Assembly (NCBI GenBank): GCA_958415665.1
Contig: CATYZK010000001.1
Coordinates: 1-64,000 of the forward strand
Length of the DNA stretch: 64,000 nucleotides
Origin: an uncultured Collinsella sp.
Lineage (GTDB): Bacteria; Actinomycetota; Coriobacteriia; Coriobacteriales; Coriobacteriaceae
Direction of reading: 5' to 3'
The position numbers were made by a program, and so were the translations under genes. Shown here one piece after another: positions 42,623 to 51,075 of this stretch. Under the pieces are notes generated by a model. It was not told the DNA's origin. It did not search any database and was given only the letters and a program-made list of their open reading frames with translations. Each line of letters begins with the position of its first letter. The stretch's first letter is position 1.

Positions 42623-42656
42623 AATACGCCCGGCGCCTCGTCGGGCGTATTCTATT
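42623..42656 (+). terminator. intrinsic terminator after icd
   Basis: AATACGCCCG (42623-42632) pairs with CGGGCGTATT (42642-42651). Only a weak T-run follows (CTATT). Confidence 0.55.
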
Positions 42657-42689
42657 GGGGACTATGTTTCCTAACAAGGAGTAATTGAT

Positions 42690-43775
42690 ATGGGTCTGAT
42701 TCAAAAGAAGGACGAGAAGGACGAGATCGACGGCATCCAGATCATCGAGCGCGGCGAAGGCCCCGACGGTGACGAGGACGAGAAGATCGACCTGGTCGCC
42801 GGCACGTCTGCCGAACATATCGCCGCTGGCACGACCGCCGAGGAGGAGGATGCTCGCCTGGAGGCAAAGATCGCCGCGGACGCCGCCGACGAGAACCTTA
42901 TGCCTGAGGAGCAGGACGAGGACGACGACTCCGACGCGGACGACCGCGCATCCAAGCACAAGAAGACGATGATTGCCGCCTTTGTGGTCGCCATCGTGAT
43001 CGCTGCCGTGGTCGGCTTCTTTATCGGCAACGGTGGTTTTGGCGGCAAGGGTGTCGGCTCGGCGACCCTCACTGAGGACCAGCTCGATTCGACCGTGGCA
43101 AGCTATAGCTACAACGGCAAGAAGAGCGATATCACCGCGCGCGAGGCCATCGAGAGCCAGTACAGCCTCGACACTGTCAAGGATAGCGATGGCAACTACA
43201 CCGCTCCGTCTGCCGACGTTATCCTGTCCTACGTGCGCAACCAGATTCTGCTGGACGCTGCCGAGGACGAGGGCATTACCGTTTCTTCCAAGGAAATGAA
43301 GCAGTACGCCGAGGATTCCATCGGCACCTCCGACTACAAGACCATGGCCACGCAGTACGGTGTGTCCAAGGACCAGGCCAAGCAGATCGTCCGCCAGTCT
43401 GCGACGCTGCAGAAGCTTTATAAGAAGAAGGTGGGCGATAGCTCCGCAAGCATGCCAACCGCCCCGACCGAGCCTGCTGACGGCAACGAGGAGACCGCGA
43501 GCAAGGACTACGCCGACTACATCATCAACCTTGCCGGCGATGAGTGGGATAGCTCAAAGGGCACCTGGAAGAACGCCGACAGCACCTATGCCAAGGCCTT
43601 TGCCGACGATGCCTTTACGGCCGATAGCGCAACCTATAAGCAGGCCATGACCGCCTATTACACCGCCTACCAGCAGTACTCTTCGCAGGCTTCGAGCGCC
43701 AGCTCCAAGTGGACCGAGTATGCTAACGGTCTCTACGCCAAGGCCAACATCAGCATCTACGGCCTGTTTGCGTAA
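42690..43775 (+). CDS. SurA/PrsA-like anchored protein
   Basis: The 361-residue product begins with about 90 acidic residues, then one membrane helix (MIAAFVVAIVIAAVVGFFIG, about 93-112), and the rest is outside. The external part resembles the N-terminal helical chaperone domain of SurA/PrsA foldases: VILSYVRNQILLDAAEDEGI, MKQYAEDSIG, KDQAKQIVRQSATLQKLYKKK. No PPIase parvulin domain is visible. It may be a chaperone-like remnant or a coriobacterial family. TAAGGAGT lies before the ATG; a terminator follows. Confidence 0.7.
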   Translation: MGLIQKKDEKDEIDGIQIIERGEGPDGDEDEKIDLVAGTSAEHIAAGTTAEEEDARLEAKIAADAADENLMPEEQDEDDDSDADDRASKHKKTMIAAFVVAIVIAAVVGFFIGNGGFGGKGVGSATLTEDQLDSTVASYSYNGKKSDITAREAIESQYSLDTVKDSDGNYTAPSADVILSYVRNQILLDAAEDEGITVSSKEMKQYAEDSIGTSDYKTMATQYGVSKDQAKQIVRQSATLQKLYKKKVGDSSASMPTAPTEPADGNEETASKDYADYIINLAGDEWDSSKGTWKNADSTYAKAFADDAFTADSATYKQAMTAYYTAYQQYSSQASSASSKWTEYANGLYAKANISIYGLFA

Positions 43776-43817
43776 GGGCTGCCCGAGCCGCCGAGCGCGT
43801 AGCCAAAAAATCTGATG

Positions 43818-43856
43818 AGCCCGCTAGAACGGACATCGTTCTAGCGGGCTTTTTGC
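43818..43856 (+). terminator. intrinsic terminator
   Basis: Perfect 13-bp stem AGCCCGCTAGAAC (43818-43830) / GTTCTAGCGGGCT (43838-43850), then TTTTTGC. Confidence 0.9.
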
Positions 43857-43942
43857 ACTGTGGGGAGGGCGATGAGAGGGGGTGGTTGTATGCAAATTTT
43901 GGGACACTTTATTCATATAAAGTGAAAACGATTTCTGCCAAA

Positions 43943-43994
43943 CTGGTAGTAACAATGTGGTACCACTGTTCATCTGGTAGTAACCAATTTTGAG
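43943..43994. promoter_or_regulatory. GntR (NagR/DasR-type) operators before nagE
   Basis: CTGGTAGTAAC occurs at 43943 and 43974, 31 bp apart (three helical turns). The second continues as CTGGTAGTAACCAATTTTG. The palindrome GTGGTACCAC (43957-43966) sits between. The sites fit the TGGT-N4-ACCA form of NagR/DasR operators. A near-identical site lies before the GntR gene at 45976. Confidence 0.65.
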
Positions 43995-44067
43995 ATGAAA
44001 TCGAATGGAAATTGCTAAGAATTAGTTTGGTAATGAAAGAAACGCAGCACGTCTACCTGCGTAAACT

Positions 44068-44097
44068 ACCGTTTACGGGCAAAAAATAACCGTTTGG
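44068..44097 (+). promoter_or_regulatory. tandem ACCGTT motif, 21-bp period (LytTR-like), before nagE
   Basis: ACCGTTTAC at 44068 and ACCGTTTGG at 44089. The second fits the LytTR-regulator half-site pattern [TA][AC][CA]GTTN[AG][TG] fully and the first at 8 of 9 positions, with the known 12-bp spacing. Same motif pairs lie at 57086, 62036 and 63218. Confidence 0.55.
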
Positions 44098-44134
44098 CAA
44101 CGGAAAAGTAATTTGAACGAAATGTGGTGGACAT

Positions 44135-44162
44135 TTGAATGAGGTGTGTGCTACGGTACATA
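44135..44162 (+). promoter_or_regulatory. candidate nagE promoter
   Basis: -35 TTGAAT (44135-44140), 16-bp spacer, -10 TACATA (44157-44162), about 40 bp after the ACCGTT pair. Confidence 0.4.
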
Positions 44163-44297
44163 CCAGCAACCCGAGAAAAGGGACTGGGTTGACTAAGTTT
44201 GCGCTTAAATGCCGGCAAGCGGAGAAGTCGGTATGCAGAAGGCGCGGACATGGAACTCGTTGGTGAACAACGAAAGAAAGGTTGGAGGAGATACCAT

Positions 44298-45787
44298 ATG
44301 ATGAAGTACCTCCAGAAGCTCGGCAAAGCGCTGATGCTTCCCGTCGCGGCGCTTCCCGTCGCAGGTATTCTTATGGGCGTGGGCTACCTGCTCGCTCCCG
44401 CAGTCATGGGTGCTGCCGGTGACACACCGGTTTTGCCTATACCGCCGGCTTCCTGCTCATCAAGGCAGGCGGCGCTCTTATCGATAACATGGCCTGGCTG
44501 TTCGCAGTCGGCGCCGCTGTCGGCCTTGCCGACGATCACGATGGCACCGCTGGCCTCGCTGGCCTCGTCGCCTTCCTGATGATCCAGCAGCTCCTGAACC
44601 CCGCTGTTGTTGGCACCATTCGTGGTATGGACGCCGATGCTCAGACCGCTTGGCTTGCCACGACCGAGGGCATCGCGTTCTCCAAGATCGCTGGTAACTC
44701 CTTCATCGGCATCCTGTCCGCCATCATCGGTGGCACTTGCTACAACAAGTTCAAGGACACCCGTCTTCCCGACTGGCTGGCCTTCTTCTCCGGCAAGCGC
44801 TGCGTTGCCATCATGACCGCCGTCATCTGCATCGTGGTCTCCGTCGTCCTGCTCTTCGCTTGGCCCCTCATCTTCGGTGCACTCGTTGCTCTCGGCGAGG
44901 GTATCGCTGCTATGGGCGGCATCGGCGCTGGCATCTATGCCTTCCTCAACCGTCTGCTCATCCCGACCGGTCTGCACCACGCTCTGAACAACGTGTTCTG
45001 GTTCGACACCATCGGCCTGGGCGACCTGACCCACTTCTGGGCTGGCGAGACCTCTGCTGACGTCAAGTGGAGCCTCGGTATGTACATGTCCGGCTTCTTC
45101 CCCTGCATGATGTTCGGTATCCCGGGCGCCGCCCTGGCTATGGTTCAGACCGCTAAGAACAAGAAGGCTGCTATCGGCCTGGTTGTCTCCGCTGCTATCT
45201 GCGCCTTCGTCTGCGGCGTCACCGAGCCCTTCGAGTTCGGCTTCATGTTCCTGTGCTTCCCGCTCTACGTCGTGTACGCTGCCCTGTACGGCATCTTCAC
45301 CATCATCACCTACTATGTCGGTTTCCGTGCTGGCTTCTGCTTCTCCGCTGGTGCTACCGACCTCCTGTTCTCCGCTAGCCTCCCGGCTGCCGCCAACACC
45401 TGGATGATCATCCCGCTGGGCATCGCTGCCTTCCTGGTCTTCTACCTCGTGTTCCGCTTCGCCATCACCAAGTTCAACCTCATGACCCCTGGTCGCGAGG
45501 ACGAGGATGTCGAGGAGACCTCCGCTCCCGCCGCTGCTGGCAACGATAAGTTCGCTGCTCTGGCTGCCGCTGTTCTCGCTGCCGTCGGTGGCAAGGAGAA
45601 CGTCAAGACCGTTGACTGCTGCGCTACTCGCCTGCGCTTCGAGCTCGGCGATTCCGCTCTGGTCGATGAGGCTGCCTGCAAGAAGGCTGGCGCTCTGGGT
45701 GTCATGAAGATGGACAAGGGTGCTACCCAGGTCATCATCGGCACGCAGGTCCAGGCTGTTGCCGAGGAGCTCAAGAAGCTTCTCTAA
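44298..45787 (+). pseudogene. nagE: N-acetylglucosamine-type PTS EIICB, frameshifted
   Basis: This glucose-superfamily PTS permease takes up and phosphorylates GlcNAc. The frame from 44298 (GGAGGAG upstream) gives MMKYLQKLGKALMLPVAALP... up to GDTPVL, then derails at 44435. The continuation AYTAGFLLIKAGGALIDNMAW is present one frame over, and the frame starting formally at 44489 runs to 45787. One missing G (TTGGCC read as TTGCC) explains it. The EIIC region, conserved TGLHHALNNVF and TEPFEFGFMFL, and the EIIB domain with phosphocysteine in CCATRLRF are otherwise intact. It is either a recent mutation or a sequencing error. There is no EIIA domain. The context (NagR-like regulator, nagA) supports GlcNAc. 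Confidence 0.85.
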
Positions 45788-45810
45788 GCCTCTAGGACTT
45801 TGTGTCTTGC

Positions 45811-45848
45811 AAAGGGTCGTCCCGCTCCGCGGGGGCGGCCCTTTTTTA
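45811..45848 (+). terminator. intrinsic terminator after nagE
   Basis: AAAGGGTCGTCCCGC pairs with GCGGGGGCGGCCCTTT (small loop TCC), then TTTTT. Confidence 0.8.
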
Positions 45849-45975
45849 CTACCACGATGCAAAAATCAGCAGTGGAATTGGTATTGGTGGCTGTCGATTT
45901 GGCGCGGTCAAACATTCTTGAAATATACGGGTTGACCTGCTGTTATCAATTATTAGCTGTTATAGTACGTGGTGT

Positions 45976-45996
45976 CTGGTTACAACCAATTTCGAG
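45976..45996. promoter_or_regulatory. autoregulatory operator before the GntR gene
   Basis: CTGGTTACAACCAATTTC (TGGT-N4-ACCA) is almost the same as the site at 43974 before nagE, including the AATTT-GAG flank. It lies 24 bp before the regulator's ATG, just after TATAGT (45961), so binding would block its own transcription. Confidence 0.65.
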
Positions 45997-46019
45997 TCAT
46001 TTATCCGGCAGGTTTCATC

Positions 46020-46751
46020 ATGGCAATGGGAGCACGCAAACAGCCTTTGTACGATCAGCTCGTCGATTTGCTGACCGATAGGATCGATCACGAACTTCGC
46101 CCTGGCGATTATCTGCCGTCCGAGCGTGATCTGTCGGAACGCTACGGGCTTTCGCGCACGACGGTTCGTCTTGCTCTGCAGGAGCTTGAGCGTTTGGGTC
46201 TCGTGGTTCGTCAACGTGGTCGCGGAACCATGGTGTGCGATCGCTCGCTGCAAACGGCAAACCTCACGCAAACCTACAGCTTTACGGAGCAGATGAAAGC
46301 CATCGGTCGCGTGCCCAAGACGACGATTCTTGAGTTTACCGAGGTCGAGGCCGACAAGAACATCGCGGTTGAGATGAACGCGCGCCTGGGTGAACGGCTG
46401 TACAAGATCAAGCGCCTGCGTATCGCCGATAACGTGCCGCTCATGATTGAGTGCACGTATCTGCCGAGCCGCAAGTTCTTTGCGCTCAAGCGCCCCATGA
46501 TTGAGAACAAATCACTGTACGACATGATCGAGCAGGATTATCACGAGAAGGTTCGCCTGGCCGAGGAAGAGTTCTATGCGAGCATCGCTCGCCATTCCGA
46601 TGCTCGTCTGCTCGAGATTGCCGAGGGTGCGCCGGTCCTGGATTTGATTCGCACCACCTACGACATGAACAACGAGGTCATTGAATATACGCGCTCGGTT
46701 GCGCGTGCCGACCAGTTTAAGTACAAGGTCTACCACAACCGCGCTGTCTAG
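46020..46751 (+). CDS. GntR/UTRA regulator, NagR/DasR-like
   Basis: The 243-residue product has a GntR winged helix (residues 5-75: LRPGDYLPSERDLSERYGLSR, QRGRGTMV). The UTRA domain follows from 95, with YSFTEQMKAIGRVPKT, ECTYLPSRKF and the ending EYTRSVARADQFKYKV. This C-terminal pattern is usual for GlcN-6-P/GlcNAc-6-P-sensing NagR and DasR. The ATG at 46020 is preferred (AGG 7 nt upstream); GTGs further up overlap the operator. Matching operators at nagE and at itself support control of the GlcNAc genes; nagA follows downstream. Confidence 0.92.
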   Translation: MAMGARKQPLYDQLVDLLTDRIDHELRPGDYLPSERDLSERYGLSRTTVRLALQELERLGLVVRQRGRGTMVCDRSLQTANLTQTYSFTEQMKAIGRVPKTTILEFTEVEADKNIAVEMNARLGERLYKIKRLRIADNVPLMIECTYLPSRKFFALKRPMIENKSLYDMIEQDYHEKVRLAEEEFYASIARHSDARLLEIAEGAPVLDLIRTTYDMNNEVIEYTRSVARADQFKYKVYHNRAV

Positions 46752-46894
46752 CGTTATTGGGTATAAACCGCTCGGTGCATTTTGAGACGGGTGCAAAATG
46801 CGCGGAGCGATAGGAAACAACGAACAATCGCTCAAATGAACAATGCAGTGGTTTTTGACCCGCCCTAAAACGCACTGCGAGTACGGGAGCTTAG

Positions 46895-48064
46895 ATGAGC
46901 ACGTATGCTATCAAGGCCGACAAGTTCTTTTTGCCGGCAGGGCCGCAGCTGGGTGGCTACCTTATGGTCGAAGACGGCGTCTTTGGCGCTTGGCAGGCCG
47001 ATGAGCCCACTTGCGAGATCAAGGACTACACGGGCACGTGGATTGCTCCGGGCATGGTGGACACCCATATCCACGGCTTCTATAACCACGCCACGACCGA
47101 TAACGATGCCGAGGGCATCAACATCAGCTCGACCGAGCTCGCCCGTCGCGGTACCACCAGTTGGCTGCCCACGACCTTTACCGATGGCGTGGAGCAGATT
47201 AAGGACGCCTGCGCTACCATCGCCCAGGCTGACGAGGAGCGCGGCCCCGAGTTTTGCGGTGCCCGCATCCAGGGCATCTACCTGGAGGGCCCGTTCTTTA
47301 CCATGAAACACGTGGGCGCTCAGAATCCCGCCTTTTTGATTGACCCGTCCGAGGAAGTCTTTGACGAGTGGCAGGAGGCCGCCGGCGGTCGCATCGTCAA
47401 GAGCGCTATGGCTGCTGAGCGTGACGGTGCTGCCGCCTACGCAGCCGCCCTGAACGCTAAGGGTGTGGTGACCTGCATTGGCCACTCCGACGCTACCTAT
47501 GACGAGTGCGCCGCAGCTATTAACGCCGGCGCCAGCTGCTTCACGCACACCTACAATGGCCAGCGCGGCCTGCATCACCGCGAGCCCGGCGTCGTGGGTG
47601 CTGCCATGACCACGCCCAACACGTATGCCGAGATCATCTGCGACGGCAAGCATGTGAACCCTGCCGCCATCAAGGCGCTGCTGCAGGCCAAGGGCTGGCA
47701 GCACACGGTGCTCATCACTGACTGCCTGGGCTGCGGCGGCATGCCCGAGGGCAAGTACACCAGTGGCGGCATGGATGTCGTCATGAAGGACAACTTGTGC
47801 TGGCTCGCCGACGGCTCCGCCATCGCCGGCTCGGTGCTCACGCTCGCGCAGGGTGTCAAGAACATCGTCGACTGGGGTCTCGCCAGCGCCGATATCGCCA
47901 TTCGCATGGCAACCGAGGTTCCGGCACGCTCTGCTCACGTCGACGACAAGTGCGGTAGCATTATGCCGGGGCGCAACGCCGACTTTGTCGTGTTCAATCC
48001 CGACCTTACCCTGGTCGAGACGTATGTGGGCGGCAACAGCGTTGGTAACGCGTTTACCGAGTAG
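46895..48064 (+). CDS. nagA: N-acetylglucosamine-6-phosphate deacetylase
   Basis: NagA removes acetate from GlcNAc-6-P to give GlcN-6-P, the first step after NagE uptake. The 389-residue product is an amidohydrolase with the metal motif DTHIHGFYNHATTD, YLEGPFF with the metal glutamate, CIGHSDATYDE and HTYNGQRGLHH. The catalytic Asp is in LITDCLGCGG. The usual HLFNAM is replaced by HTYNGQ, a variant that keeps the key His. Full length. It lies 143 nt after the regulator. nagB is not in the window. Confidence 0.93.
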   Translation: MSTYAIKADKFFLPAGPQLGGYLMVEDGVFGAWQADEPTCEIKDYTGTWIAPGMVDTHIHGFYNHATTDNDAEGINISSTELARRGTTSWLPTTFTDGVEQIKDACATIAQADEERGPEFCGARIQGIYLEGPFFTMKHVGAQNPAFLIDPSEEVFDEWQEAAGGRIVKSAMAAERDGAAAYAAALNAKGVVTCIGHSDATYDECAAAINAGASCFTHTYNGQRGLHHREPGVVGAAMTTPNTYAEIICDGKHVNPAAIKALLQAKGWQHTVLITDCLGCGGMPEGKYTSGGMDVVMKDNLCWLADGSAIAGSVLTLAQGVKNIVDWGLASADIAIRMATEVPARSAHVDDKCGSIMPGRNADFVVFNPDLTLVETYVGGNSVGNAFTE

Positions 48065-48096
48065 CTGCCAAAGTGACGATCCGAGAGGGGATTTAG

Positions 48097-48570
48097 ATGA
48101 TTTACGGTGCACTGGGCGATATCGAGGAATACCGCGGCATGCTCAAGGGCCTCGATGTGCTGATCGATTGGCTCGAGGAGAACGATCCGGCGGAGCTCGA
48201 GGTCGGCAGCCATCCGATTCTGGGCGACAAGGTCTTTGCGAACGTCATGGCTCCCACGACGCGTCCCGAGGCCGACGCTCACTACGAGACGCATCAGCGC
48301 TATCACGACCTGCAGATCGACGTCGAGGGTCGCGAGGCCTTTAAGGTCGCCACGGGCAGCCTGACGCTGGTCCAGGAGTTCGACGAGAAGGACGACTACG
48401 ACTTGGTCGATTCCGACGCCTCGATCGCCGGCGATCTGGCCGACGACAAGTTTGCGCTGTTCGTTGCCGGCGAGCCTCACATGCCCACGCTCGAGTTCCC
48501 GGGCGACGGCGCGCAGCCGGTCAAGAAGATCTGCTTTAAGCTGCTTGCCGACGCCTACTGGGAGGAGTAG
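48097..48570 (+). CDS. YhcH/YjgK/YiaL-family protein
   Basis: The 157-residue cupin-fold protein of the DUF386 family has YETHQRYHDLQIDVEGREAF with the conserved His/Glu metal ligands, and CFKLLADAYWEE-type ending. Relatives act as sugar anomerases or in sialic-acid/N-acetyl-sugar catabolism (NanQ) and as EbgC. It lies 32 nt after nagA, with GAGAGGGG before the ATG, so it is in the amino-sugar operon. The exact substrate is unproven. Confidence 0.88.
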   Translation: MIYGALGDIEEYRGMLKGLDVLIDWLEENDPAELEVGSHPILGDKVFANVMAPTTRPEADAHYETHQRYHDLQIDVEGREAFKVATGSLTLVQEFDEKDDYDLVDSDASIAGDLADDKFALFVAGEPHMPTLEFPGDGAQPVKKICFKLLADAYWEE

Positions 48571-48626
48571 CGCGCCGCTCGATTGAGCTGTGTGTTGGCG
48601 CGATTTCCTTGAGGGGGTCGCGCATG

Positions 48627-48686
48627 AGCCCCGTTGACTGTGGTTTCCCGTTTGGGAGACCGCGGTCGGCGGGGCTATTTTGTTTG
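48627..48686 (+). terminator. intrinsic terminator after the nag genes
   Basis: AGCCCCG (48627) pairs with CGGGGCT (48670-48676), with inner GGT/ACC and TCCC/GGGA, loop GTTT, then ATTTTGTTT. Confidence 0.7.
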
Positions 48687-48744
48687 AGTAGGGGGTTGCC
48701 GGTGACGTTGCGCTTGGATTGACGGGCGTGCGAGAAATCGGCAA

Positions 48745-48768
48745 CAAAAAAGCCGCCCGAAGGCGGCT
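48745..48768 (-). terminator. intrinsic terminator of the tRNA
   Basis: On the minus strand AGCCGCC-TTCG-GGCGGCT is followed by TTTTT, 12 nt after the tRNA. Confidence 0.8.
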
Positions 48769-48779
48769 ATCTTGTGCAA

Positions 48780-48855
48780 TGGAGCCAGCGACCGGGCTCG
48801 AACCGGTGACCCCCGCTTTACGAGAGCGGTGCTCTACCAACTGAGCTACGCTGGC
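48780..48855 (-). tRNA. tRNA-Thr (anticodon CGT), CCA encoded
   Basis: Perfect 7-bp acceptor stem GCCAGCG/CGCTGGC, D-loop TAGCTCAGTTGGTAGAGCA, anticodon stem CCGCT/AGCGG with loop CTCGTAA (CGT, reading ACG), T-arm CCGGTTCGAGCCCGG, discriminator T and CCA. It is followed by a terminator. Confidence 0.97.
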
Positions 48856-49012
48856 GGCCATATGGTGACGCAACTGAGGCGTCAACGGCTGTCTATGATA
48901 CGGGACATCGCAAATCCGCGCAAGTGTTCTGACGGCTTTTCTCACTTTAAATGCACTAATATTCAAGACGTGATGTCTTGCCCTTACGGGTCTCAAGCAG
49001 AATGGGGTAGCG

Positions 49013-49495
49013 ATGGCTCAACCCAAGATTCTTCTTACACGAATTGACGACCGCTTTATCTATGCACAAGACATTGAGCAGTGGAATGAGGCCGTAGGCT
49101 CCAACCTTGTCCTGATCGTCAACGACGGGATTGCGGCGGATTCGCGCAAGTGGGCACCTATGAGGGTGGCGGCGCCCGATGGCGTGTGGACGCGGTTTTT
49201 CTCGGTGCAAAGGACGATTGACGTTATCCATACCGCGACGCCGCGCCAATGGATCCTGATCATGGTAGCGTCGCCTGCGGACGCACTGGCGCTGGCTAAG
49301 GGCGGCGTGCCCATCATCAAGATCAGCATCGGTCACATGCAAGCAGGGGAGGGCAAGCGTCCCGTAACGTCCGCAGTCGCTGTAAACGATACGGACGTCG
49401 CCGCCCTCAAAGAGTTACAAGAACTCGGCATAGAGCTAGAAATCCGCTACCTCCCCAGTTCCGCCCCCGACCCCATCGGCAATCTGTTCAACTGA
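49013..49495 (+). CDS. orphan mannose/sorbose-type PTS IIB without its active-site histidine
   Basis: The 160-residue protein has the PTS IIB fold of the mannose/fructose/sorbose family: KILLTRIDDR at the start, LVLIVNDGIAAD, QWILIMVASPADALALAKGG and KISIGHMQ. In active members the phosphorylated His lies in RIDDRLIHGQ; here the stretch reads RIDDRFIYAQ with Tyr17 in its place. It therefore probably cannot carry phosphate. No IIA, IIC or IID genes adjoin it, so a sensing or regulatory role is possible. No strong ribosome site beyond a loose GGGGTAG. Confidence 0.8.
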   Translation: MAQPKILLTRIDDRFIYAQDIEQWNEAVGSNLVLIVNDGIAADSRKWAPMRVAAPDGVWTRFFSVQRTIDVIHTATPRQWILIMVASPADALALAKGGVPIIKISIGHMQAGEGKRPVTSAVAVNDTDVAALKELQELGIELEIRYLPSSAPDPIGNLFN

Positions 49496-49558
49496 TCCTT
49501 GGGGACGGAGGAAAACGGATCATTTTGCCCTTGCGAGGGACGCGTGCGATGCCGCCTG

Positions 49559-49716
49559 TCAAAAACTATGCCCATTTACTACGTTTGATCGGCTATCGCC
49601 GAGCATGTCGAATTTGAGAAAAACAAAACCGCAGGTAGACGGCTCGCGAATTTAACAAAAACCGGTGCATGGTCGAGCATCCCGGGCTAAACGTAGTAAA
49701 TGGGCATAGTTTTGAT
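49559..49716. mobile_element. 155-bp MITE-like element with 25-bp perfect terminal repeats
   Basis: AAAACTATGCCCATTTACTA... (49562-49586) is repeated exactly inverted at 49689-49713, with the pairing extending by a few bases plus one extra A. The 102-bp centre has its own GAGCATG/CGAGCATC partial pairing and no coding capacity. It differs in sequence from the 230-bp family. Confidence 0.6.
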
Positions 49717-49758
49717 ATGTCATCCATACAGTCACAGCGAAAATGAGCCTAAAAGATG

Positions 49759-49790
49759 AAAAAGCGCCCGTCGGCGGTGCCGGCGGGCGC
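49759..49790 (-). terminator. intrinsic terminator after galM
   Basis: On the minus strand GCGCCCGCCGGC pairs with the GACGGGCGC side, then TTTTTC. Confidence 0.75.
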
Positions 49791-49817
49791 TGCTGTGCGA
49801 TATGTTGCGTTGTGGGC

Positions 49818-50870
49818 TTAGTGCCTCATAAAGTGGTATTCGATCACATTGCTGTAGGGGTGACCCGGGCCCACAATGCCCTGCGGGAACAGCGGCTGGT
49901 GCGGCGTGTCGGGGTACATCTCTGCCTCGAGGGCAAAGCCGGCGCCCCAGCCATAGTTGGCATCGTCCTTGGCGTGCTCGTCGCCCAGCCAGTTGCCGGT
50001 GTAGAGCTGCACGCCCGGGGCGGTGGTGTAGTAGTCCAGCTCGCGGCCGGTCCACATCTCCTCGACGTGCATCGCACGGCGCAGATTACGGCCGTACTGA
50101 TAGCCATCGATGCACAGGCAGTGATCGTAGCCGCGTGCCTGCTTGATCTGCGGGTCGTCGGCCTCCATGCCGGGAGCGACGGGGCGCAGCTCGCGAAAGT
50201 CAAACGGTGTTCCCTCGACCGGAGCAATCTCGCCGGTGGGGATGCTTTGCTCGTTAATGGGCAGGTAGTGGGCAGCGTTAGCGACAAAGAAGTGCTCACA
50301 GTCCATGCCGGCGTTATGACCGGCAAGGTTAAAGTACGTGTGGTTGGTCATGGCCACGTAGGTGGCGCGGTCGCTCTCGCAGCCATACTCGATGCGAAAG
50401 ACGCCGGTGCGCGTCACGGTGAACACGGCCGTAAAGGTGCGGTTGCCGGGGAGACCCAGCTCGCCGTCCTCAAGCGAGGTGGTCATGCGCACGGCGTTGT
50501 GGACCTCGTCGAGCTCAGCATCCCACACGCGCTTGTGCAGGCCGTGCTCAAGATCGCTGTGCAGGTTGTTGACGCCCTCGTTGGCCGGCATATGCCAGTC
50601 CGTGCCGTCGATGGTGATCGTGGCGCCCGCGGTGCGGTTTGCCACGGGGCCGATGGTCGCGCCAAAGCAGGCGGGGTTGTCAAAGTAATCCTCGAGCTTA
50701 TCGAAGCCCAGCACCACATCGCGCACGTTGCCGGGGATGTCGGGCACATCGATACCCAGCACGGTGGCGCCATAGTCCATAATGCGAACGCAGATCTCGG
50801 GCCCGTTGAGGGTGTAACGATGAACGGGGGTACCGCACGGCGCGGTGCCGAAAAGCTCGGAAGTGATCAT
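49818..50870 (-). CDS. galM: aldose 1-epimerase (mutarotase)
   Basis: GalM interconverts alpha and beta anomers of galactose/glucose, feeding the Leloir pathway. The 350-residue product (start ATG at 50870, TAGGAA upstream; an in-frame extension to 50930 has no site) has the substrate residues in NRTAGATI and NLHSDLEHGLHKRVW. The catalytic His is in MTNHTYFNLAGH and the catalytic Glu in the GFALEAEMYPDTPH region. It is divergent from a DeoR regulator and near the lactose genes, consistent with beta-galactoside use. Confidence 0.93.
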   Translation of the reverse strand: MITSELFGTAPCGTPVHRYTLNGPEICVRIMDYGATVLGIDVPDIPGNVRDVVLGFDKLEDYFDNPACFGATIGPVANRTAGATITIDGTDWHMPANEGVNNLHSDLEHGLHKRVWDAELDEVHNAVRMTTSLEDGELGLPGNRTFTAVFTVTRTGVFRIEYGCESDRATYVAMTNHTYFNLAGHNAGMDCEHFFVANAAHYLPINEQSIPTGEIAPVEGTPFDFRELRPVAPGMEADDPQIKQARGYDHCLCIDGYQYGRNLRRAMHVEEMWTGRELDYYTTAPGVQLYTGNWLGDEHAKDDANYGWGAGFALEAEMYPDTPHQPLFPQGIVGPGHPYSNVIEYHFMRH

Positions 50871-51075
50871 TTGGTTCCTAACATCGAGGTATTTCCGACA
50901 AACTTTAGCGCGAACAGGCGAGATTATCACTACACCCCACTAAAGCAGGGGGTATTTTTCTTAAAAAAAGTAATGAAGGCGCAGTTGAAGCGTTCATTTT
51001 TGGTCCGCGCGAGTCTGATACAATTTGTTCATTACTGTTTGAATTGACGCGAGCGTGGAACAGCGAGGATTCATC
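50871..51075. promoter_or_regulatory. divergent galM / deoR control region
   Basis: GATACAAT at 51017-51024 looks like an extended -10 for the DeoR gene, without a clear -35. GTTCATT occurs at 50992 and 51026, a possible direct-repeat operator. No gene is seen here. Confidence 0.4.
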
